A stretch of 55,276 bases of DNA, taken from positions 1-55,276 of the forward strand of contig SHXD01000016.1 in NCBI GenBank assembly GCA_009693505.1. The letters run 5' to 3'. The notes under the pieces are model-generated. The model did no database searches. It was not told where the DNA came from and saw only the letters and a list, made by a program, of their open reading frames with translations. Source of the stretch: Limnohabitans sp. (lineage in GTDB: Bacteria > Pseudomonadota > Gammaproteobacteria > Burkholderiales > Burkholderiaceae_C). Positions 48,309-55,276 of the stretch are shown piece by piece. A program made the position numbers and the translations under genes. The number at the start of each line of letters is the position of its first letter. Position 1 is the first letter of the stretch.

Positions 48309-49535
48309 GTACAACTTGCCGTCTTTCACAATCACTTCAATGTGATCGCCTTGGCCCAACAAGCAAGAAATATCCGTCAGCGGGTTGCCATTGACCAGCA
48401 GCAAATCGGCAATGGCGCCGGCCTTCACCACACCCAATTGCCCTGACATGTTCAACAACTCAGCCGCGTTCAAAGTAGCTTGCTGCAAGGCTGCACCATT
48501 GCCCAAAATGCTGGCACGAATGCGCAACTCTTCTGACTGATGGCGGTGTGACTCGCCTAACAAATCGGTGCCCAAGGCCATTTTCACGCCCGCCTTGGCC
48601 AGAATTTCCAAAGCCTTCTGGCCTTGGCTGCGAACTGTTTCAATTTTGGCCACAGATACTGCAGGCAGTCCCAGGCTGGCGCCTTCATTGGCCAATGCTT
48701 CATAAGTAATCAAGGTGGGCACCATGTAAGCATTCTTTTCGGCCATGAAATGGGCTGTGGCTTCATCGATCAAGTTGCCATGCTCAATGCTTCGCACACC
48801 AAATGCAACGGCCCGTTGGATCGCCTTGGGTGTGTAGGCGTGTGCCATCACATAAGTACCCGCATGCTCTGCCTCTTCCACAATGGCTCTGATTTCAGCT
48901 TCTGAATAGCCCAAATAATGAATAGGATCGTTGGGCGAAGCCACACCGCCTGAGGCCATGATCTTGATTTGATTGGCACCCTTCATGATTTCTTCCCGCA
49001 CCGCCAGTCGCACATTGTCAACACCATCGACCACCCGCGCCAAAGCACCAACCCGGCTGGAGCACCCGCAGGGCTCAATCACATCACTTCGCGGACGGCC
49101 ATCGCCATGGCCACCTGTTTGCGACAGCGCACGACCCGAGGCAAAAATACGGGGCCCCTCCACCATGTCGGTGCGCGTGGCTTCGGCCAAATTCCAGTCA
49201 CCCCCGCCCGCATCGCGCACCGTGGTGAAACCGCGCATGAGCATGCCCTTCATGATGGGCAAAGCGCGCAATGTGGCAAACACGTTGGGTTGATTGGCCG
49301 TGACATTGAGGTTCAAATGGGCGGCAATGACATGCACGTGGCAGTCGATCAAGCCCGGCATCAGGGTTTTACCTTGGGCTTTGACTACTTTGGTACCTGA
49401 CGCAATGAAAACGTCGGCTTGGTGGGGTACCACCGATTTGATAAGGCCGTTTTCTACCCAAACGTCTTGGTCTGCTTGCAGTTGCAAAGACGCCACATCT
49501 AGGACATTGGCCGATTGAAACAAGATCGCGTTCAT
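48300..49535 (-). CDS. Amidohydrolase family protein (imidazolonepropionase/prolidase-like)
   Basis: A 411-residue metal-dependent hydrolase. GLIDCHVHVIAAH near residue 58 supplies the HxH metal ligands; a Lys-bearing segment IKIMASGGVASP near 180, VMAHAYTP and SIEHGNLID supply later His ligands; the Asp ligand is in ALGTDLLGESH near 315. This is the dipeptidase-like Xaa-Pro/imidazolonepropionase subgroup. No signal peptide, so cytoplasmic. Start is set at ATG 49535; an ATG at 49577 in frame is possible. Location beside a peptide-type ABC transporter suggests hydrolysis of an imported peptide or amide, by inference. Confidence 0.88.
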   Translation of the reverse strand: MNAILFQSANVLDVASLQLQADQDVWVENGLIKSVVPHQADVFIASGTKVVKAQGKTLMPGLIDCHVHVIAAHLNLNVTANQPNVFATLRALPIMKGMLMRGFTTVRDAGGGDWNLAEATRTDMVEGPRIFASGRALSQTGGHGDGRPRSDVIEPCGCSSRVGALARVVDGVDNVRLAVREEIMKGANQIKIMASGGVASPNDPIHYLGYSEAEIRAIVEEAEHAGTYVMAHAYTPKAIQRAVAFGVRSIEHGNLIDEATAHFMAEKNAYMVPTLITYEALANEGASLGLPAVSVAKIETVRSQGQKALEILAKAGVKMALGTDLLGESHRHQSEELRIRASILGNGAALQQATLNAAELLNMSGQLGVVKAGAIADLLLVNGNPLTDISCLLGQGDHIEVIVKDGKLYKH

Positions 49536-49680
49536 AGATGATTTGCCCGTGGATGCAAAAAACACATTAAAACCCATAAAATCGGAATTGTCGCACTTGG
49601 CAATAACCCTGATTGGGCTTGCGACATGGGACCACCCTCCCCTAGAATGATGGTGTTAAACAACTTAGACAGGATTTAGA

Positions 49681-51273
49681 ATGTACCGACTTTTCCTCAA
49701 AACCTCTCGCCTGCTGACGCTCGCGATTGGCGTTACGGCAGCCCTGCTTGGTGCTACCTCCGCTCAGGCTGTCGAATTTAAATGGGCCGCTCAAAACGAC
49801 ATCTTGACGCTAGACCCCCATTCCCAAAATCACGCCACCACCAACAACATCTTGGGTCACACCTACGAAGCCTTGGTGCGTTACGACAAAAACTACAAAG
49901 TTGAACCCTCTTTGGCCGCCAGTTGGTCCAATGTCAACCCCACTACCGTGCGTTTTAACTTGCGCAAAAATGTGAAGTTCAATGATGGCTCTGCTTTCAC
50001 AGCAGACGACGTGCTGTTTTCATTCGACCGCATTCGTCAGCCTCAAGGGACTATGCAAATTTATGTTGCTGGCGTCAAGGAAATGAAGAGGGTTGACGAT
50101 CACACAGTGGATGTCATATTGGACAAACCTAACCCCACTATGTTCAATAACTTTACTACTTTCTTTATTGTAAGTAAGCCATGGGCTGTGAAGAACAAGT
50201 CTGAAAAAATTCAAGACTACAAGGCCAAAGAAATTACTTTCGCATCTAACAATACCAATGGCACAGGCCCTTATGTCATCAAGGAATGGCAGCCCGACCA
50301 AAAAGTGGTCATGACACACAACAAAGCCTGGTGGGACAAGTTGCAAGGCAACGTGACTGACGTCATCTATACCCCTATCAAGTCAGATCCCACACGCGTT
50401 GCTGCGCTGCTGGCTGGCAACGTTGATGCCGTCACCGACTTGCCAACGCAAGACGTTGCTCGTCTGCGCAGCACATCCACATTGTCTGTCTTGGACGGCC
50501 CTGAAGTCAGAACCATCTTTTTTGGTTTGGACCTGGGCAGCGACGAGTTGAAATACGGCCCTAAAGGCAAAAATCCTTTCAAGGATGTCCGTGTTCGCAA
50601 AGCTTTGAGCATGTCAATTGATCGCGTTGCCATTCAACGCAGCATCATGCGCGGCCTGTCCATTCCTGCAAGCCTGATCATCGCCCCTGGCGTTAATGGC
50701 TATAGCAATGACATGGACAAAGTAGCACCTGTTGACGTTGAAGGCGCCAAAAAACTATTGGCTGATGCAGGCTATCCAAGTGGTTTTGAATTCACCCTCG
50801 ACTGTCCTAACAATCGCTACGTGAATGACGAAGAAATTTGTCAGGCTGTTGTGAACATGTGGGCCCGCATTGGTGTCAAAACCAAACTCAACGCCATTAA
50901 TTTTGGTCCTTTCATTGCCAAAATTCAAAACTTCGACTCTAGCGCTTACCTGCTGGGTTGGGGCGTTGCTACCTACGATGCGCAGTATTCATTGCAGTCT
51001 TTGGTCATGACGCGCACACAAGGCGCCGATGGCAGCTTTAACTTGTCCAAAGTGAGCAACGCCAAAGTTGACGCCTTGGTCGAGTCCATGAAAACAGAAA
51101 TCGACAAAAACAAGCGCGATGCCATGATCAAAGAAGCTTTGACCATCACACGCGATGAAGTTTTGTACATTCCTTTGCACCACCAGATGCGCCCATGGTC
51201 CATGAAAAAGAATGTCACCATGACGCACAACTCCAACGATGCGCCCAAGATGTTCTTTGTCACTGTGAACTGA
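49681..51273 (+). CDS. Peptide/solute ABC transporter substrate-binding protein (family 5, DppA-like)
   Basis: A 530-residue periplasmic binding protein. The signal peptide ends at AQA (residue 30). Family 5 features: ILTLDPHSQNHATTNN, LRKNVKFNDGSAFTADDVLFSFDRI, NNTNGTGPYVIKEW, and DVRVRKALSMSIDR. It probably delivers a peptide or related solute to the permease and ATPases encoded convergently at 51322-55276. A stretch at about 50040-50230 is richer in A/T and uses codons such as ATA and AGG rare in its neighbours. Followed by a strong terminator shared with the convergent ATPase gene. Confidence 0.92.
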   Translation: MYRLFLKTSRLLTLAIGVTAALLGATSAQAVEFKWAAQNDILTLDPHSQNHATTNNILGHTYEALVRYDKNYKVEPSLAASWSNVNPTTVRFNLRKNVKFNDGSAFTADDVLFSFDRIRQPQGTMQIYVAGVKEMKRVDDHTVDVILDKPNPTMFNNFTTFFIVSKPWAVKNKSEKIQDYKAKEITFASNNTNGTGPYVIKEWQPDQKVVMTHNKAWWDKLQGNVTDVIYTPIKSDPTRVAALLAGNVDAVTDLPTQDVARLRSTSTLSVLDGPEVRTIFFGLDLGSDELKYGPKGKNPFKDVRVRKALSMSIDRVAIQRSIMRGLSIPASLIIAPGVNGYSNDMDKVAPVDVEGAKKLLADAGYPSGFEFTLDCPNNRYVNDEEICQAVVNMWARIGVKTKLNAINFGPFIAKIQNFDSSAYLLGWGVATYDAQYSLQSLVMTRTQGADGSFNLSKVSNAKVDALVESMKTEIDKNKRDAMIKEALTITRDEVLYIPLHHQMRPWSMKKNVTMTHNSNDAPKMFFVTVN

Positions 51274-51287
51274 TTCACAGCGCCAGC

Positions 51288-51315
51288 AAAAAAGACACCC
51301 TCGGGTGTCTTTTTT
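51288..51315. terminator. Bidirectional rho-independent terminator between the binding protein and ATPase genes
   Basis: AAAAAAGACACC (51288-51299), loop CTCG, GGTGTCTTTTTT (51304-51315), followed by more T. Flanking A and T runs serve both convergent operons. Confidence 0.92.
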
Positions 51316-51321
51316 TTGGCC

Positions 51322-52344
51322 TCAGTGGCGCCCTTCTTCCACAGCATGGCAAGCTATCTTGATGCCGTTCAGGTCTTTCAGCACTGGGCGCTCTGTTTTG
51401 CACCTCGCATTGGCCAAGGGGCAACGCGGATTGAAACTGCAACCTGGGGGTGGATTCAGCGGGTTGGGCACCTCGCCTTGAACAGGCGTTCGGGCACGTC
51501 CTGTGTCTTTCATTTTGGGAATGGCGTCTAACAGCATGCGCGTGTAAGGGTGCTGCGGATTGTCAAACAAGGTGTGCTTGTCTGCCAACTCCACCAACTG
51601 TCCTAAATACATCACGCCCACTTTGTCGCTCACATGCCTGACCACGGCCAAGTTGTGCGAGATGAACAAATAGGTGAGGCCGCGTTCGCGCTGCAAATCT
51701 TTCATGATGTTCAGCACTTGGGCTTGCACGCTGACATCTAAAGCCGATGTGGGCTCGTCACAGACCAAGAATTCTGGGGCGGTGGCCAAAGCACGCGCAA
51801 TGGAAATACGCTGGCGCTGCCCTCCTGAAAATTGGTGCGGGTACTTGACCATATCGAGCGCCGACAGTCCAACCGACTTAAGCAATTCGGCCACTCGGTC
51901 TTTCAACTCTTGTTCATCTTTGATCAGACCATGCTCGTGCAAGGGCTCGCCCACAATGGCTTCAACCGTCCACCTGGGATTCAAGCTGGCGTAGGGGTCT
52001 TGAAAAATCATTTGGATGCGCTTGCGCATGGCCTTGGCATCGCTCGACTTGAAGGCAGCGTGCGCGTCTTGCCCATCAAAAGTCAGGCCACCCCGAGTGG
52101 GCTCATACAAGCCCACCAAAAGCCGTGCAACGGTGCTTTTGCCGCAACCTGACTCGCCAACCAGAGCCAAGGTCTTGCCGCGCTCAATTTCGAAACTCAC
52201 GCCATCAACGGCTTTGAGCAATTGGCGTGGTTTGCGTTCAATCACTCGGCTTAGCCATGACGCAGAGACATCAAAGGTTTTGGCCAGGTCACGGGCAATG
52301 ACCAAGGCTTGCGTATTATTGTGTTGAGATTCTGGAACGCTCAT
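51322..52344 (-). CDS. Peptide ABC transporter ATP-binding protein (DppF/OppF-like)
   Basis: A 340-residue ATPase of the Opp/Dpp family. Walker A GESGCGKST, signature FSGGQRQRISIARAL, Walker B FLVCDEPTSALDVS and switch His in FISHNLAVVRHVS are intact. The C-terminal oligopeptide-transporter tail has CSFNPRCPLANARC; these cysteines are like those that bind an Fe-S cluster in other DppD/F proteins. The start is ATG 52344, sharing one base with the DppD-like stop (TGATG). An open frame upstream belongs to that gene's region. Confidence 0.94.
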   Translation of the reverse strand: MSVPESQHNNTQALVIARDLAKTFDVSASWLSRVIERKPRQLLKAVDGVSFEIERGKTLALVGESGCGKSTVARLLVGLYEPTRGGLTFDGQDAHAAFKSSDAKAMRKRIQMIFQDPYASLNPRWTVEAIVGEPLHEHGLIKDEQELKDRVAELLKSVGLSALDMVKYPHQFSGGQRQRISIARALATAPEFLVCDEPTSALDVSVQAQVLNIMKDLQRERGLTYLFISHNLAVVRHVSDKVGVMYLGQLVELADKHTLFDNPQHPYTRMLLDAIPKMKDTGRARTPVQGEVPNPLNPPPGCSFNPRCPLANARCKTERPVLKDLNGIKIACHAVEEGRH

Positions 52345-53339
52345 CACACGCCCTCCAATGTGTTGGCGTGGTGCACCCAGCAGGCCACCTGCGTTGGGGT
52401 GTTTTGTCCGCTTCTTGCTACCGCCGCCAAATCGGGACGCTCTTTTAAACAACGATCAAAAACTTGCGGGCAGCGTGGGTTGAAGGCACAGCCTTTTGGG
52501 ATGGCATTCAGGCGCGGCATAGCACCATCAATTTGGTTCAAGCGTTCACGGTCAATGTCCATGTCTGGAATAGAAGCCATCAGGCCCGCGGTGTAAGGAT
52601 GCTCGGGGTGATTAATGACCTGATGAACTGGCCCAATCTCGACAATGCGCCCAGCATACATGACGGCCACACGGTCACATGTTTCGGCAATCACGCCCAT
52701 GTCGTGCGTGATCAGCATGACGGCAGCACCGCGTTTTTTACAAACGTTTTTCAGAAGGCTGATGATCTGCGCTTGAATGGACACATCCAATGCGGTGGTG
52801 GGTTCATCGGCCACAATCAATTGGGGCTCGGCGGCCAAGGCCAAGGCAATGACCACACGCTGTCGCATGCCGCCAGAAAACTGATGTGGGTAATGGTCAA
52901 TTCGCTCTGCTGCGGCTGAAATACCGGTGTCTTGCAACAAGGCAATGGCACGCTGCCGCGCTTCTTGATCTGACACGGGCAAGTGCGCTTGAATGGTCTC
53001 TGTCAATTGTTTGCCCACTGAATACAGCGGGTTCAAAGAAGTGAGTGGGTCTTGAAAAATAGCGCCAATCTTGCGACCCCGAATGCTGCGCATTTGATCG
53101 TTGTTCAGATTGTCAATGCGCTGGCCTTCTAACAAAATTTGGCCAGAGGCAATGCGGCCTGGCGGCTCTAACAAACCAATGATAGAGGCCCCCGTGAGTG
53201 ACTTGCCTGCACCCGACTCGCCCACCACACCCAAAATTTCGCCGGGTGCAATGTCAAATGAAATTTCGTCTAGCGCACGCAATGTGCCGTGCCGACTGGG
53301 AAACTCCACCACCAAATTTTTAACTTGTAACAAACTCAT
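52344..53339 (-). CDS. Peptide ABC transporter ATP-binding protein (DppD/OppD-like)
   Basis: A 331-residue ATPase. Walker A GESGAGKSL near residue 40, Q-loop FQDPLTSLNP, signature FSGGMRQRVVIALAL, Walker B LIVADEPTTALDVS and switch His in LITHDMGVIAE. The C-terminal tail CAFNPRCPQVFDRC again has the four-cysteine Opp/Dpp motif. Translationally coupled to the DppF-like gene downstream; 41 bp after the permease gene. Confidence 0.95.
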   Translation of the reverse strand: MSLLQVKNLVVEFPSRHGTLRALDEISFDIAPGEILGVVGESGAGKSLTGASIIGLLEPPGRIASGQILLEGQRIDNLNNDQMRSIRGRKIGAIFQDPLTSLNPLYSVGKQLTETIQAHLPVSDQEARQRAIALLQDTGISAAAERIDHYPHQFSGGMRQRVVIALALAAEPQLIVADEPTTALDVSIQAQIISLLKNVCKKRGAAVMLITHDMGVIAETCDRVAVMYAGRIVEIGPVHQVINHPEHPYTAGLMASIPDMDIDRERLNQIDGAMPRLNAIPKGCAFNPRCPQVFDRCLKERPDLAAVARSGQNTPTQVACWVHHANTLEGV

Positions 53340-53380
53340 GACATAGAACTCTCTTTAAACACGTCGCTTGAATTAAAAAA

Positions 53381-54292
53381 TTAACGCAAACGAGGGTTCA
53401 GGGCATCACGCAGCCAATCGCCCAACAAATTAACCGACAAGGCAATGAGCACCAAAGTAAGGCCCGGGAAAATGGTAATCCACCACTCACCTGAAAACAA
53501 AAAGTCATTGCCAATGCGAATGAGTGTGCCAAGCGATGGCGACGTGGGTGGTACACCCACGCCTAAAAATGAAAGCGTGGCCTCGGTAATGATGGCGGAG
53601 GCCACTTGAATGGTGGCGAGCACCGTAACAGGCCCCAGCACATTGGGCAACACATGGCGCAACATGATTCGAAGGGGCGCCACGCCCGTGACCCGCGCAG
53701 CTTGCACATACTCTTTGTTGCGTTCCACCAAGGTAGTGCCGCGCACCGTGCGAGCGTATTGCACCCAGCCAGTGAGTGAAATTGAAATGATAAGCACCCC
53801 AAAGGCCAATGAGTCATCGGCGTTGGGAAACACAGCACGGCCGACACCCGCAATAAGCAAGGCCACCAAGATGGCTGGGAAGGAAAGCATGACGTCACAC
53901 AAACGCATCAGAAAAGCATCGAGCCAACCACCTCGAAAGCCTGCAATCAAGCCAAGGCTTACGCCGACCACCAAAGAGAGAATGACGGAAGCCATGCCCA
54001 CCACCAAAGAAATGCGGGTGCCATACATCAGGGCCGACAAAATATCGCGACCTTGGTCGTCGGTGCCCAGCAAATATTTGGTACTGCCCTCGGCAGACCA
54101 AGCGGGCGGCAAGAGTGAGTCCATGAGTTCGAGCGATGCGGCATCAAACGGGTTGTAAGGGGCCACCCACTTTGCAAAAACCGCACAAAAAATAAACACA
54201 AAGGCAATGAAAGCGGCCGCCATGGCGGTTTTGGATTGTCGGAAGCTGTAGCCAACATCGCTGCTCAGCCAACGAGAAATAGGATTGGACAT
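53381..54292 (-). CDS. Peptide ABC transporter permease (DppC/OppC-like)
   Basis: A 303-residue inner-membrane permease with an N-terminal cytoplasmic part, an OppC-type N segment (FRQSKTAMAAAFIAFVFIF), a periplasmic region with YLLGTDDQGRDILSALMYGTR, and the EAA loop ARVTGVAPLRIMLRHVLPNV. About six transmembrane helices. ATG 54292 gives the usual N-terminus; a GTG at 54349 in the same frame is possible but overlaps the DppB-like gene. Confidence 0.93.
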   Translation of the reverse strand: MSNPISRWLSSDVGYSFRQSKTAMAAAFIAFVFIFCAVFAKWVAPYNPFDAASLELMDSLLPPAWSAEGSTKYLLGTDDQGRDILSALMYGTRISLVVGMASVILSLVVGVSLGLIAGFRGGWLDAFLMRLCDVMLSFPAILVALLIAGVGRAVFPNADDSLAFGVLIISISLTGWVQYARTVRGTTLVERNKEYVQAARVTGVAPLRIMLRHVLPNVLGPVTVLATIQVASAIITEATLSFLGVGVPPTSPSLGTLIRIGNDFLFSGEWWITIFPGLTLVLIALSVNLLGDWLRDALNPRLR

Positions 54293-54323
54293 GCCGTCTA
54301 AATCTTTCTTAAGAGAATTTGCT

Positions 54324-55276
54324 TCAATGACCGCCGGCTTTGCCAACACGCAGCCGGGGATCTACAGCAAAGTAAAGCAAATCGACAGTGAGATTGATCA
54401 CCACAAAAATGAGTGCAATGAGGCACAAATAGGCCGCCATGACAGGCACGTCGGCAAACGTAACCGCTTGAATGAACAGCAAGCCCATGCCTGGCCACTG
54501 AAACACAGTTTCTGTGATGATGGCAAACGCAATGAGCCCGCCCAGTTGCAGGCCTGTGATGGTCATGACAGGCACCAGCGTGTTTTTAAGGGCATGGCCA
54601 AAATGAATGGCTCGGTTTGACAAGCCACGAGCGCGTGCAAATTTGATGTAGTCGGTGCGCAGCACTTCCAGCATTTCGGCGCGTACCAAGCGCATGATCA
54701 GGGTGAGCTGAAAAACAGTGAGCGTGAGGGCTGGCAAAACAATGTGTTGCCAGCCTTTGGCGGTAAGCAGACCCGTACTCCACCAACCAATTTTGACTAC
54801 ATCACCTCGGCCAAAACTGGGCAACCAACCCAGCAGCACTGCAAAAAATAAAATGAGCAAAATACCAATGAGGAAAGTTGGCAGCGAGACGCCCAACAAG
54901 GACAAGGTCATGATTAACTGACTTGAAAAAGTACCACGGCGCAGTGCAGCGTAAACGCCCAAGGGAATACCCACCAACAAGGCCAAGCCAGCAGCGATCA
55001 GTGCCAACTCGAGGGTGGCAGGAAACCGATCGGCAATGAGCTGAGAAACTTTGGCACCTTGCCTAAGACTGATACCAAATTCACCTTGAACAGCGTTCAA
55101 TAAAAAATGGCCAAACTGCACAATAAAGGGCTGGTCAAGCCCCAAATCTTTGCGCAGTGCCGCAATTTGATCGGCCGTGGCATCTTGACCCAACATGAAC
55201 AGCACAGGATCGCCCACGTACTGAAACAAGAGGAACGCGATGAACGCGACCGAGACCATGACCATGATGGCCTGGA
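54324..55276 (-). CDS. Peptide ABC transporter permease (DppB/OppB-like), 5' end outside window
   Basis: Inner-membrane permease of the same transporter. The frame is open through base 55276: the first visible codons read QAIMVMVSVAFIAFLLF, the late part of the first transmembrane helix, so roughly 10-15 residues lie beyond the edge, and the ATG at 55265 is not the start. GQDATADQIAALRKDLGLDQP, FGISLRQGAKVSQLI, the EAA-type loop RTDYIKFARARGLS and about six helices match DppB. Stop at 54324, 31 bp before dppC-like ATG. Confidence 0.93.
   Translation of the reverse strand, partial: QAIMVMVSVAFIAFLLFQYVGDPVLFMLGQDATADQIAALRKDLGLDQPFIVQFGHFLLNAVQGEFGISLRQGAKVSQLIADRFPATLELALIAAGLALLVGIPLGVYAALRRGTFSSQLIMTLSLLGVSLPTFLIGILLILFFAVLLGWLPSFGRGDVVKIGWWSTGLLTAKGWQHIVLPALTLTVFQLTLIMRLVRAEMLEVLRTDYIKFARARGLSNRAIHFGHALKNTLVPVMTITGLQLGGLIAFAIITETVFQWPGMGLLFIQAVTFADVPVMAAYLCLIALIFVVINLTVDLLYFAVDPRLRVGKAGGH

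Overview
The window reads as a chromosomal segment of a betaproteobacterium of the order Burkholderiales, most probably Comamonadaceae (Limnohabitans/Rhodoferax-like). This is inferred from gene content and order: mla operon-ibaG-murA, pilMNOPQ-aroK-aroB-dgt-gltBD, cyaY/lptM/lysA, engB, paired Bug-type binding proteins, and zwf-hexR beside tal-pgi. It is almost fully coding. About 53 protein genes are supported, two of them cut by the window edges (murA at the left, a DppB-type permease at the right). I see no tRNA, rRNA, CRISPR array or classical insertion sequence, and no gene-free stretch longer than 300 bases.

Layout. 1-6388 (all minus): envelope block mlaFED-mlaA-mlaC-mlaB, an ABC-2 exporter pair, ibaG and murA, covering phospholipid transport and the first step of peptidoglycan synthesis. 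6401-12722: gltBD glutamate synthase with a strong terminator. 12790-13648: a solitary REP-associated transposase (RAYT) gene flanked by inverted and direct copies of a GGGGTCAGA repeat. 13645-22866: a ten-gene run of overlapping or nearly touching minus-strand genes, comprising a reduced type IV pilus alignment/secretin set (short PilM-like, PilN, a PilO-PilP fusion, short PilQ), then aroK, aroB, dGTPase, an MFS transporter, DUF1415 and a methyltransferase. 22976-25342: PBP1A, divergent from the pilus genes. 25365-27179: cyaY, lptM, lysA. 27202-29583: MsrPQ methionine sulfoxide repair and cytochrome c4. 29672-33012: engB, an alpha/beta hydrolase and two lipid A-type acyltransferases. 33013-34391: metK with an unusually structured leader.

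34392-40991: an accessory catabolic-looking island with an FAH-family hydrolase, two Bug-type binding proteins, a signal-less ModA-like protein and a two-subunit molybdenum hydroxylase. A RAYT-type repeat is embedded in frame in the hydroxylase large subunit. 41047-43209: groESL under a sigma-32-like promoter and a perfect CIRCE operator. 43341-48279: pgi, tal, zwf and hexR, a sugar-phosphate module with a palindrome in the zwf/tal intergenic region that is a candidate HexR operator. 48300-55276: an amidohydrolase and a peptide-type ABC transporter whose binding-protein gene faces the ATPase and permease genes.

The observations most worth following are the in-frame RAYT repeat inside the molybdenum hydroxylase gene, the PilO-PilP fusion within a shrunken pilMNOPQ operon, the multi-hairpin metK leader, the zwf/tal operator, and palindromes around msrP. 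Functions are read from recognisable motifs and gene order; no database search was run.
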